NCBI GenBank assembly: GCA_021767985.1
Contig: JAASSH010000206.1
Coordinates: 1 to 5,130 of the forward strand
Length of the DNA stretch: 5,130 nt
Origin: Gammaproteobacteria bacterium
GTDB lineage: Bacteria > Pseudomonadota > Gammaproteobacteria > GCA-001735895
Direction: 5' to 3'
This document shows positions 1 through 5,130 of this stretch, one piece after another (position 1 is the stretch's first letter; every line of letters starts with the position of its first letter). Under the pieces are notes generated by a model. That model was given only the letters and a program-made list of their open reading frames with translations, was not told the origin of the DNA and searched no databases. A program made the translations under genes and the position numbers.

Positions 1-827
1 CCGTTGATCGGAAAGGTGCGGGTAATATCGGAGGCGTAGCCCTCGACTTCACAACCGGCATCGATCAGCAGCAGATCGCCATCCTGCAGCTGGTCACTGT
101 TTTCGGTGTAATGCAGGATACAGCCGTTAGCACCGCCGCCGACAATCGACGAGTAAGCATGCCTGGCGTTGTGGCTGCGGTACTCGTGATCGAACTCGGC
201 CTCGATCTGGTACTCATGCTTGCCCGGCGCACAGAGCTTCATCGCGCGCTTGTGCGCGCGCACGTTGATCGCCGCCGCCTTGCGCATCAGGCGCAGCTCT
301 TCGCGGCTTTTAAACAACCGCATGTCGTGCAGTATGTAGTCCAGAGATACGAACTCGGACGGCACGTGCAGCCCGGCGCGCGACTGTGCCTTGATGTGGT
401 TGACCCAGCCGATCAGGCGTTTATCGAACTCCGCGGAACCGCCCATGGTGTAGTAAATACTGTCGGTGCCCTCGAGCAAACCCGGCAGGATGTCGTCGAT
501 ATCGTCAATCGGGAAAGAGTCGTCGGCGCCATAAATTTCGACCGCGCCTTCCTGGCCGGCTCGGCGACCGTTCCAGGTTTCCTGCTCCGGGTTTTTCTCG
601 CGGCAGAAAAGGATGTACTCGCCGTGCTTGCGGTCCGGAATAAGTACCATCACCGCGTCAGGCTCTTTGAAACCGGTAAGATAGAGGAAATCGCTGTCCT
701 GACGAAACGGGAAATGGGCATCGCGATTGCGGATGATTTCGGAGGCCGACGGCAGAATCGCAATCGTGTTCTTGCCCATCATCTTCATCAACTGATGCCG
801 GCGGCGTTTGAATTCGGCAGGTTTCAT
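1..827 (-). CDS. pepP: Xaa-Pro aminopeptidase (aminopeptidase P), 5' part, cut by window edge
   Basis: This gene encodes a cytosolic metallopeptidase of family M24B that removes an N-terminal residue preceding proline. The 275 visible residues align end to end with the start of E. coli PepP. They comprise an N-terminal creatinase-like domain (about residues 3-135, with QDSDFLYLTGFKEPDAVMVL) followed by the start of the pita-bread catalytic domain (from about 165, with MRLFKSREELRLMRKAAAI). The substrate-site stretch CILHYTEN (His239) is present, as are the first two metal ligands, Asp256 in LIDAGCE and Asp267 in SDITRTFP. The remaining ligands (one His, two Glu) lie beyond base 1. The ATG at 827 is chosen because AGGAG (832-836) sits four bases upstream and the protein starts MKPAEFKRRR, as homologues do. 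It lies 88 bases downstream of ygfB on the same strand, probably in one operon. In relatives ubiH often follows, but that is outside the window. Confidence 0.97.
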   Translation of the reverse strand, partial: MKPAEFKRRRHQLMKMMGKNTIAILPSASEIIRNRDAHFPFRQDSDFLYLTGFKEPDAVMVLIPDRKHGEYILFCREKNPEQETWNGRRAGQEGAVEIYGADDSFPIDDIDDILPGLLEGTDSIYYTMGGSAEFDKRLIGWVNHIKAQSRAGLHVPSEFVSLDYILHDMRLFKSREELRLMRKAAAINVRAHKRAMKLCAPGKHEYQIEAEFDHEYRSHNARHAYSSIVGGGANGCILHYTENSDQLQDGDLLLIDAGCEVEGYASDITRTFPIN

Positions 828-915
828 ACAACTCCTGGTATGCAGGGCGACATCATGCAAGGGAACGGTTTACCTGTTTCGTTCAGCAAACAATCAACCT
901 GTCCAGGCAATTGCT

Positions 916-1458
916 TCAATGCACGGTCAACTCGGGTTTCAACGGATTCACGGTCTCGTGCAACAGCAGCGCCGACATACGCACATGCTCGACAATTTCC
1001 GCAAACTGCAGCTCGGATTCTTCACTGCTTTCCTCGTCATGGCGGAGCTTACTAATTTCGAGCAGATCTGACAAACACTCGCGCGCCTCGGCATCCAGCC
1101 TGTCATCGCTGCCGACGCCAACCACGCCGACGCCATACAAAAACCCCTGGCACCAGCCGGCCAAACCGAGCAGACGCAGGCCGAAGTCCTCGCTCTCGTC
1201 GGGCAACAACAGCTGCAGCCCCAGCTCTTCGTCGTTCAACTGCTCGCGCGTCAGTTGATAGAGCTCCTCGAGCACGCCCAGCTGCTCCGCGGCCAGTACG
1301 TTACCCTGATCGGGCAAGTCATCCAGCGTGTGGCTCAGCCAGGTTGCGAATACCGCATTATCCAGCAGCAACGCACACAGCGTACCATGGGACTCGGCCG
1401 CATCGGCGGTCGCGCCCAGGCTCTCCAGTGCTATCTGTACCCGGTCGAAATCGAGCAT
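916..1458 (-). CDS. ygfB: UPF0149 family protein YgfB
   Basis: The 180-residue acidic protein matches the YgfB/UPF0149 family in length (about 180-195 residues) and in its landmarks: SHGTLCALL near residues 23-31, GLAGWCQGFLYGVG at 98-111, DLLEISKL at 131-138, and a C-terminal helix AEIVEHVRMSALLLHE at 153-168. It has no signal peptide or membrane segment, so it should be cytosolic. Its biochemical role is poorly defined. In Pseudomonas aeruginosa YgfB has been linked to repression of the amidase gene ampDh3 and to beta-lactam resistance; whether that holds here is unknown. The ATG at 1458 is preceded by only a weak purine stretch (GCGAG), but it gives the expected family N-terminus. The gene is first in a likely ygfB-pepP operon and diverges from the ZapB-like/zapA genes, the arrangement seen in many gammaproteobacteria. 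Confidence 0.94.
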   Translation of the reverse strand: MLDFDRVQIALESLGATADAAESHGTLCALLLDNAVFATWLSHTLDDLPDQGNVLAAEQLGVLEELYQLTREQLNDEELGLQLLLPDESEDFGLRLLGLAGWCQGFLYGVGVVGVGSDDRLDAEARECLSDLLEISKLRHDEESSEESELQFAEIVEHVRMSALLLHETVNPLKPELTVH

Positions 1459-1485
1459 TGTAGAAAACTCGCAGATTCGTATAAT
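1458..1485 (+). promoter_or_regulatory. Candidate sigma-70 promoter for the ZapB-like gene and zapA
   Basis: A perfect -10 hexamer TATAAT (1480-1485) is preceded at 16 bases by TTGTAG (1458-1463), which keeps the TTG of the -35 consensus. Transcription would begin about 1491-1492 and leave a leader of about 75 bases before the ATG at 1567. The -35 overlaps the start codon of ygfB on the other strand, so this promoter and ygfB initiation share the same DNA. Confidence 0.55.
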
Positions 1486-1491
1486 TTTTGC

Positions 1492-1500
1492 ATTCTAGCA
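1492..1500 (-). promoter_or_regulatory. Candidate extended -10 promoter for ygfB-pepP
   Basis: On the minus strand TGC-TAGAAT forms an extended -10 element (TGn plus a hexamer matching TATAAT at five of six positions; hexamer at 1492-1497). Transcription would start near 1485, giving a leader of about 27 bases before the ygfB ATG. No good -35 hexamer is found at 17 bases, which fits an extended -10 promoter. It lies within 20 bases of the opposing plus-strand -10. Inferred from sequence only. Confidence 0.45.
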
Positions 1501-1566
1501 CTGGCACCCTGCTGCAAACAGCAACTGCATGTTGACCTGCGCGACTTAAGGCCCGATGATTGCACT

Positions 1567-1797
1567 ATGACCTCAGATAAAAACGTATACACGGAAGACG
1601 ACCTCAGACAGCTCGAGCAACGTATCGACGAGCTGATCAATACCGTCGGCTCTCTAAAAAACGAAAATACCAGCCTCAGACAGCAAAAAGACAAGCTGGT
1701 TAGCGAGCGTTCTCAACTGATCGAAAAGACCGAAATGGCTCGAAGCAGGGTTGAGGCGATGATTTCCCGACTGCGATCACTCGAACTAGGCTCATGA
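1567..1797 (+). CDS. Short coiled-coil protein of the TIGR02449 / ZapB-like family
   Basis: The 76-residue protein begins MTSDKNVYTEDDL and is then almost entirely a charged heptad-type coiled coil: LRQLEQRIDELINTVGSL, then LKNENTSLRQQKDKLVSE, ending in MISRLRSLELGS. Length, helix content and position directly upstream of zapA match the small TIGR02449 family, which is annotated as a cell-division protein ZapB-like in many gammaproteobacteria. The role in division is inferred mainly from resemblance and neighbourhood. The ATG at 1567 is preferred: the open frame reaches back to 1255, but that part runs antisense through ygfB and across the promoter region. A TAAGG at 1547-1551 lies rather far (15 bases) from this ATG, so the ribosome site is weak. 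Its stop overlaps the zapA start as ATGA, indicating translational coupling. Confidence 0.85.
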   Translation: MTSDKNVYTEDDLRQLEQRIDELINTVGSLKNENTSLRQQKDKLVSERSQLIEKTEMARSRVEAMISRLRSLELGS

Positions 1798-2105
1798 CAG
1801 ACCCCCAACCAATCAATATTTCCATCCTCGACAAGGACTACAAGGTCGCCTGCCCACCCGGCGAGCAATCGGCGCTGCTGGAATCCGCCAAGTTTCTCGA
1901 CAGCAAGATGCGCGAAGTGCGCGATTCCGGCAACGTACTGGGCTCGGAGCGAATCGCGGTGATCACCGCGCTCAATATGGCCAACGACCTGCTCAGGACC
2001 AGCAACGTCGACAAGGAACTCGGCCAGGAGCTGCCGCCTCGTCTGAAGGACCTGGAACACAAGATCTCCCGCGTACTCGAGCAGGCAAAACAGCTCGAAA
2101 TCTGA
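1794..2105 (+). CDS. zapA: Cell division protein ZapA
   Basis: ZapA binds FtsZ in the cytoplasm and promotes bundling of FtsZ filaments at the division ring. The 103-residue product has the family layout: an N-terminal beta-rich head (INISILDKDYKVACPPGE, residues 7-24), the conserved helix LLESAKFLDSKMREVRDSGNVLGSERIAVITALNMANDLL (about 28-67, written here only as a landmark region), and a C-terminal coiled coil (LKDLEHKISRVLEQAKQL) used for tetramerisation. The length is close to the usual 100-110 residues. The ATG overlaps the upstream TGA (ATGA at 1794-1797), and AGG (1788-1790) lies only three bases away, so translation is probably coupled to the upstream coiled-coil gene. 6S RNA follows 64 bases downstream, the standard zapA-ssrS order in gammaproteobacteria. 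Confidence 0.97.
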   Translation: MTDPQPINISILDKDYKVACPPGEQSALLESAKFLDSKMREVRDSGNVLGSERIAVITALNMANDLLRTSNVDKELGQELPPRLKDLEHKISRVLEQAKQLEI

Positions 2106-2134
2106 CAGCTATCGAAGCTATTAGAATTTTATAT

Positions 2135-2163
2135 TTTACTTTTCACCAGTTTCGGGCCATAGT
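2135..2163 (+). promoter_or_regulatory. Candidate sigma-70 promoter for 6S RNA
   Basis: TTTACT (2135-2140) and CATAGT (2158-2163) match the -35 and -10 consensus at four of six positions each, with an ideal 17-base spacer. The predicted start, seven bases downstream, falls at about 2170, exactly the 5' end expected from the folded 6S RNA. The region from 2120 to 2142 is markedly AT-rich. Some transcript may also arrive from zapA. Confidence 0.5.
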
Positions 2164-2169
2164 CATCTA

Positions 2170-2352
2170 ATACTGACTACGGTGTTCGTTAGCATCCATC
2201 ATAATCCTTGAGCCTATTTATCAATCTCGGGGACTTTCGTGTAACACTGGTGTGCATGCCTGACGAGTCAGGAAGCCTGATGGGTTGCCAATAACCCCAC
2301 CTGAACCTTTGGTTCAAGGTTGATAGATTTGCGACGGCACCGTGGTTGGTAT
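2170..2352 (+). ncRNA. ssrS: 6S RNA (SsrS)
   Basis: 6S RNA mimics an open promoter and sequesters sigma-70 RNA polymerase, mainly in stationary phase. The call rests on structure and on blocks shared with E. coli 6S. The closing stem pairs 2170-2184 with 2338-2352 without a break (15 pairs, four of them G-U), giving 183 nt, the same length as in E. coli. The 5' side of the central bubble carries CCTTGAGCC (2206-2214). The apical region has GCATG, then the hairpin CCTGA-CGAG-TCAGG (2259-2272), then AAGCC, the same order as in E. coli. The 3' side holds the typical side hairpin: ACC and TGAACC (2299-2307) pair with GGTTCA and GGT (2311-2320), with A2317 bulged. GCGACGGCACC follows. Ends are predicted from the fold. 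It lies directly after zapA, as usual, but is followed by convergent ilvA instead of the usual ygfA-type cyclo-ligase gene. Confidence 0.94.
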
Positions 2353-2427
2353 CCTCTCCCCGCGTTTATTCTTTGTAATCCGGGTACTTGAAACAACTTG
2401 ATGGCAAGCCGCATTAAGCTCCGGCCG

Positions 2428-3951
2428 CTACCTCAGGAACAATTGATAAGCTTCGTTATCGGTCTCCTCCCAGTAGGGAATCTTGAGACTCTTGAGGAAT
2501 GCGTTAAAGGCCCGCAGATCCCCCCGATCGACCTGGAACCCCATCAGGATACGACCGAAATTGGAACCGTGATTACGGTAATGGAACAGACTGATGTTCC
2601 AGCGATTACCTACCTTCATCAAAAAATCTAATAAGGCGCCCGGCTTTTCCGGAAACTGGAAGCGATAAAGATGCTCGTTACTCACGCTGCTGCCCGGGTG
2701 CCCGCCGATCATATAACGGGTATGCAGCTTGGCGACCTCGTTGCCGGTCATATCGACAACCTTGTAACCTTTTGCCTGCAGCCTGGCAATGAGCTTGTTT
2801 TTTTCGTCGATACCGTGAGACAACTGGACGCCGGCAAAAACGCGGGCAACCGTGGCATCGGAATAGCGATAATTAAACTCGGTAATCGAGCGATGGCCGA
2901 TCAACTGGCACAAGCGTTTGAAACTGCCCGGACGTTCCGGGATCTCGACCGCGAGCAACGCCTCGCGCTCCTCACCGAGCTCGGCGCGCTCCGACACGTG
3001 TCGCAAACGATCGAAATTCATGTTGGCGCCGCAGTTTATCGCGACATAGGTCTCGCCCTCGAGACCATGGGTTTCAACATATTTCTTCATGCCGGCGAGC
3101 GACAAGGCCCCCGCTGGCTCGCAGATAGCGCGGGTATCTTCGTAAGTATCCTTGATGGCCGCACATATCTGGTCGGTGGATACCAGGATTACGTCGTCGA
3201 CCAGGTCCTTGATCATGGAAAAAGTGTTTTTACCGACCTGCTTGACCGCCACGCCATCGGCAAAAATGCCGACTTCCTTCAGGACCACTCGACGGCCCGC
3301 CTTGCGCGCCTCGTAAAAACAGGCCGCATCATCAGGCTCGACGCCGATGATTTTGGTTTCGGGTTTCACCGCTTTCATGAAGCCGGCGATACCCGCGATC
3401 AACCCGCCGCCGCCGACCGCCACAAAAATCGCGTCGATCTTGCCCGGGTGCTGACGTATCAGTTCGTGGGCAATCGTGCCCTGCCCCGCCATGACGTCAA
3501 AATCGTCGAACGGATGAATGAAAGCCAGCTTTTCTTTTTACGCCAGCTTCAGACAGTAGTCCTTGGCGGCATCGAAGTTCTCGCCATACAAAACCGCCCT
3601 GGCGCCGTAAGCCCGAACCGCCGACACCTTGATGTCGGGAGTCGTGGTCGGCATGACGATAGTCGCCTTCAGGTGGAGCTTCCTGGCGGCAAGCGCCACG
3701 CCTTGCGCATGGTTACCTGCCGAAGCGGTGATAACGCCTTTCAGGCCCGGATTGGCCTGCAGCTCCTGGTAAATCTTGTTGAAAGCACCCCTGCACTTGA
3801 ACGAAAACACCGGTTGCAGGTCTTCACGCTTGAGAAAAACCTTGCTGTTATAGCGCGCCGATAATTTCGGCATAAAATCCAGCGGCGTCTCGCGGGCTAC
3901 GTCATATACCCTGGCGGTCAGTATTTTCTCTAGAAATTTTTCTTTACGCAT
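2428..3951 (-). pseudogene. ilvA: Biosynthetic threonine ammonia-lyase (threonine deaminase) with an in-frame TAA
   Basis: IlvA is a PLP enzyme that converts threonine to 2-oxobutanoate and ammonia, the first committed step of isoleucine synthesis, and is inhibited by isoleucine. Reading from the ATG at 3951, codons 1-137 are intact, codon 138 is TAA (3538-3540), and the same frame continues through 15 codons (KEKLAFIHPFDD...) into MAGQGTIAHEL and on to TAG at 2428-2430. The total of 507 codon positions is close to the 514 residues of E. coli IlvA. The first part holds the PLP lysine (Lys52 in SFKCRGAF) and TASAGNHAQGVA. The second part holds the phosphate-binding GGGG loop (about 180-183), the ICEPAGALSLAGMKKY and NCGAN stretches, and two ACT-like regulatory domains (about 331-403 and 428-503). 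Only the stop departs from the family; homologues have an ordinary residue there and no indel is needed. As written, neither piece alone should be active: the first lacks the GGGG loop and the second lacks Lys52. It diverges from rpiA. A base-calling error or recent nonsense mutation are both possible. Confidence 0.93.
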
Positions 3952-3986
3952 AGCCCGTTAAATCGATTAGTTGTGATATTGACCAA

Positions 3987-4019
3987 AGCAAAACAGCGCA
4001 ATCTCTTGCGCTGCTTGCT
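3987..4019. repeat. Perfect inverted repeat / hairpin in the ilvA-rpiA divergent region
   Basis: CAGCGCAA (3994-4001) and TTGCGCTG (4006-4013) are perfect 8-base inverted copies around the loop TCTC. An outer 5-base pair AGCAA/TTGCT (3987-3991 and 4015-4019) extends the stem across a small asymmetric internal loop. Read toward ilvA, the inner hairpin is followed by TTTTGCTTT, so it resembles a weak intrinsic terminator or attenuator at the 5' end of the ilvA leader. Read as DNA, it is a palindrome overlapping the candidate rpiA -35, and could be an operator. The sequence does not decide between these. No leader peptide rich in Ile, Leu or Val codons was found before it. Confidence 0.6.
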
Positions 4020-4034
4020 GCTGATTATCATAAT
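4006..4034 (+). promoter_or_regulatory. Candidate promoter for rpiA
   Basis: TTGCGC (4006-4011) and CATAAT (4029-4034) are spaced by 17 bases; the -10 matches at five of six positions, the -35 only in its TTG. The predicted start is near 4041, about 23 bases before the rpiA ATG. The -35 is the right arm of the inverted repeat at 3994-4013, so a protein bound there would block this promoter. Confidence 0.42.
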
Positions 4035-4052
4035 TGATCGCACTCGAAGCAA
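4024..4052 (-). promoter_or_regulatory. Candidate promoter for ilvA
   Basis: On the minus strand TTGCTT (4047-4052) and GATAAT (4024-4029) are spaced by 17 bases; the -10 matches the consensus at five of six positions. Transcription would start near 4016-4017, leaving a leader of about 65 bases that begins with the hairpin at 3994-4013. It overlaps the opposing candidate rpiA promoter, so the two would compete. Confidence 0.42.
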
Positions 4053-4063
4053 CAGGTAAATCA

Positions 4064-4735
4064 ATGAACCCCGAAGATAAAAAGCGAATTGCCGCGGAGG
4101 CCGCCGTCGATCATGTCAAGTCCGATTCGATAATCGGCGTTGGCACGGGCTCGACCGTCAACCACTTTATCGATTTGCTTGCCGCAAAAATGGCGAACCA
4201 GGTCAAGGCCGCGGTCTCGAGTTCCGAGGCGTCCAGCGAGCGCCTGCGCGGTCACGGTATCAAGGTTGTCGATCTGAACGAGGTCGGCAAACTCGATCTG
4301 TACGTCGACGGTGCGGATGAGTCGAACGCACAATTGCACCTGATCAAGGGCGGCGGCGGGGCATTGACGCGTGAAAAAATCGTCGCAGCGGCCAGCCGCG
4401 AGTTCGTCTGCATTGCCGACGACAGCAAGCTGGTAGATGTGCTGGGCGCATTTCCGCTACCCGTGGAAGTAATTCCGATGGCGCGCGAACTGGTCGCCGA
4501 CTCGCTGCGCGCGCTGGGAGGCGAACCACGCCTGCGCAACGGCACGATTACCGACAACGGCAACCAGATCCTGGACCTGCACGGGCTCGCTATCAGCGAT
4601 GCGCCCGATCTCGAAACCCGTATCAACCAGATTACCGGCGTGGTCAGCAATGGCCTGTTCGCCCACCGCCCGGCGGACGTACTGATTCTAGGCACCGATC
4701 AGGGCGTCGTAACCCATACGGCAGGCTCTGATTAA
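4064..4735 (+). CDS. rpiA: Ribose-5-phosphate isomerase A
   Basis: RpiA interconverts ribose 5-phosphate and ribulose 5-phosphate in the non-oxidative pentose phosphate pathway, in the cytosol. The 223-residue product is colinear with E. coli RpiA (219 residues). It shows the phosphate-binding [11 protein letters not shown] (residues 25-35), [11 protein letters not shown] (51-61), the active-site YVDGADE (80-86, Asp82 and Asp85), [13 protein letters not shown] (93-105, Lys95 and the catalytic base Glu104), [11 protein letters not shown] and a [16 protein letters not shown]-terminal strand. All expected catalytic residues are present, so the enzyme should be active. The ATG at 4064 is chosen because AGG (4054-4056) sits seven bases upstream and the protein start matches the family; an in-frame TTG at 4034 would add ten residues but lacks support and lies in the candidate promoter. 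The gene ends in TAA, showing that TAA is a normal stop in this genome. The divergent ilvA-rpiA pairing also occurs in Pseudomonas. Confidence 0.98.
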   Translation: MNPEDKKRIAAEAAVDHVKSDSIIGVGTGSTVNHFIDLLAAKMANQVKAAVSSSEASSERLRGHGIKVVDLNEVGKLDLYVDGADESNAQLHLIKGGGGALTREKIVAAASREFVCIADDSKLVDVLGAFPLPVEVIPMARELVADSLRALGGEPRLRNGTITDNGNQILDLHGLAISDAPDLETRINQITGVVSNGLFAHRPADVLILGTDQGVVTHTAGSD

Positions 4736-4784
4736 CCCGGATATCACCGTCGGCTTCGCGGATATCGAACCCGGTTTCACCCAT

Positions 4785-4809
4785 AAAAAAAGCCTGCACA
4801 GGCAGGCTT
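4785..4809 (-). terminator. Intrinsic terminator downstream of rpsI (possibly bidirectional)
   Basis: AAGCCTGC (4790-4797) and GCAGGCTT (4802-4809) form a perfect 8-base-pair stem with an ACAG loop. On the minus strand the stem runs into a continuous T tract (seven Ts including the two at the stem base, 4791-4785), which is a textbook terminator for transcripts leaving rpsI. On the plus strand the tail after the stem is only TTCTAATAT, so termination of rpiA transcripts here would be weaker. Confidence 0.88.
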
Positions 4810-4828
4810 CTAATATCTGAATCAATCT

Positions 4829-4945
4829 GGGCGTCGCGAGCGCCGCGAGTGCAAGGCATTTTCGACGGCAAAGGCGTGAGCGTACCTAAAGTACGCGATC
4901 GTCTTGCCGGCGAAAATAACGCCGCAATCGCAAGCGCAGCAGCCC
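4829..4945. repeat. Imperfect 117-bp palindrome (foldback element) between rpiA and rpsI
   Basis: The whole segment is symmetrical about position 4888. Matching arm blocks are GGGC/GCCC (4829-4832, 4942-4945), GCGC/GCGC (4840-4843, 4934-4937), GCGA/TCGC (4845-4848, 4928-4931), TGC/GCA (4850-4852, 4924-4926), ATTTTCG/CGAAAAT (4858-4864, 4911-4917), CGGCAA/TTGCCG (4866-4871, 4904-4909) and GCGTAC/GTACGC (4880-4885, 4891-4896) around a CTAAA loop. Mismatched bases separate the blocks. It contains no plausible gene. It resembles REP-like or MITE-like dispersed foldback sequences, but copy number cannot be judged from one window. It lies in the predicted 3' untranslated part of the rpsI transcript, before the terminator. 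The rest of the 4736-4948 gap shows only two GATATC sites (4740, 4761) and nothing gene-like. Confidence 0.75.
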
Positions 4946-4948
4946 GGA

Positions 4949-5130
4949 TCAGCGCTTGGAGAACTGGACGCCGCGACGGGCCTTGCGCAATCCAACCTTC
5001 TTACGTTCGACTTCGCGGGCATCGCGAGTCACGAATCCTTCCTTACGCAGGGCTTCGCGGAAAGTCTCGTCGTACTGCAGCAGCGCACGGGTGATGCCGA
5101 GACGAATCGCGCCAGCCTGGCCGCTGGGGC
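4949..5130 (-). CDS. rpsI: Ribosomal protein S9 (uS9), C-terminal part, cut by window edge
   Basis: The visible 59 residues are the C-terminal end of ribosomal protein S9 of the small subunit. They run [20 protein letters not shown], then [20 protein letters not shown], then [20 protein letters not shown] before TGA at 4949-4951. The [25 protein letters not shown] and terminal QFSKR blocks match E. coli S9 nearly residue for residue; the basic SKR tail is the part that reaches toward the P-site tRNA in the ribosome. The start lies beyond base 5130, where rplM (L13) would be expected upstream in the operon. It converges with rpiA, and a strong terminator at 4785-4809 ends its transcript after a long palindromic 3' region. 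Confidence 0.98.
   Translation of the reverse strand, partial: PSGQAGAIRLGITRALLQYDETFREALRKEGFVTRDAREVERKKVGLRKARRGVQFSKR

Noticed and set aside
111..1055. A 314-codon plus-strand open frame across pepP
   Set aside because: It is antisense to pepP, whose protein matches the family throughout, and it also runs into the end of ygfB. Its translation resembles no known protein and is explained by codon bias in the opposite strand.
1255..1566. Upstream extension of the ZapB-like frame to 1255
   Set aside because: It would overlap most of the 5' half of ygfB antisense and cross the promoter region; homologues are only about 65-75 residues long, matching the ATG at 1567.
2398..2631. A 77-codon plus-strand frame at the 3' end of ilvA
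   Set aside because: It is antisense to the conserved second ACT-like domain of ilvA and has no recognisable product.
3538..3540. Stop-codon reassignment or selenocysteine/pyrrolysine-type recoding as the cause of the ilvA stop
   Set aside because: The codon is TAA, not TGA or TAG, and rpiA in the same window ends normally with TAA. No recoding structure is evident.
2671..3864. A 397-codon plus-strand open frame, open right across the ilvA stop codon
   Set aside because: It is antisense to ilvA and mirrors its codon use. No domain is recognisable, and no ribosome site or promoter supports it.
4849..5094. Small frames on both strands across the palindrome and rpsI end
   Set aside because: They arise from the palindrome and from the antisense of rpsI; no family resemblance or start signal was seen.

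Overview
The window looks like chromosomal housekeeping DNA from a gammaproteobacterium. Evidence for this is the pepP-ygfB block facing a ZapB-like/zapA pair and 6S RNA, the divergent ilvA/rpiA pair, and an rpsI end whose protein is close to the E. coli form. Proteins read like mid-GC, Pseudomonas- or marine-type gammaproteobacterial homologues. The species cannot be named from sequence alone. No mobile-element gene, CRISPR array, tRNA or rRNA was seen.

Layout: (1) Bases 1-1458, minus strand: the 5' part of pepP (Xaa-Pro aminopeptidase, running off the left edge), preceded in its operon by ygfB (UPF0149). (2) Bases 1458-1566: a short divergent promoter region. (3) Bases 1567-2105, plus strand: a 76-residue coiled-coil protein of the ZapB-like TIGR02449 type, overlapping by ATGA with zapA (FtsZ-ring factor). 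(4) Bases about 2170-2352, plus strand: 6S RNA (ssrS), with its closing stem, apical hairpin and side hairpin visible. The 5-formyltetrahydrofolate cyclo-ligase gene that usually follows is absent here. (5) Bases 2428-3951, minus strand: ilvA, biosynthetic threonine deaminase. It is full length in one frame but interrupted by an in-frame TAA at 3538-3540. (6) Bases 3952-4063: divergent ilvA/rpiA control region with a strong hairpin. (7) Bases 4064-4735, plus strand: rpiA, intact. (8) Bases 4736-4948: convergent intergenic region with a 117-bp imperfect palindrome and an intrinsic terminator oriented for rpsI. (9) Bases 4949-5130, minus strand: the 3' end of rpsI (ribosomal protein S9).

The genes do not form one pathway. 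They cover peptide turnover, division-ring assembly, global transcription control by 6S RNA, isoleucine synthesis, the pentose phosphate pathway and translation. The two points most worth checking are the nonsense codon splitting an otherwise well-conserved ilvA, and the long symmetrical foldback sequence between rpsI and rpiA, which may be a dispersed repeat. No clearly new system was found.
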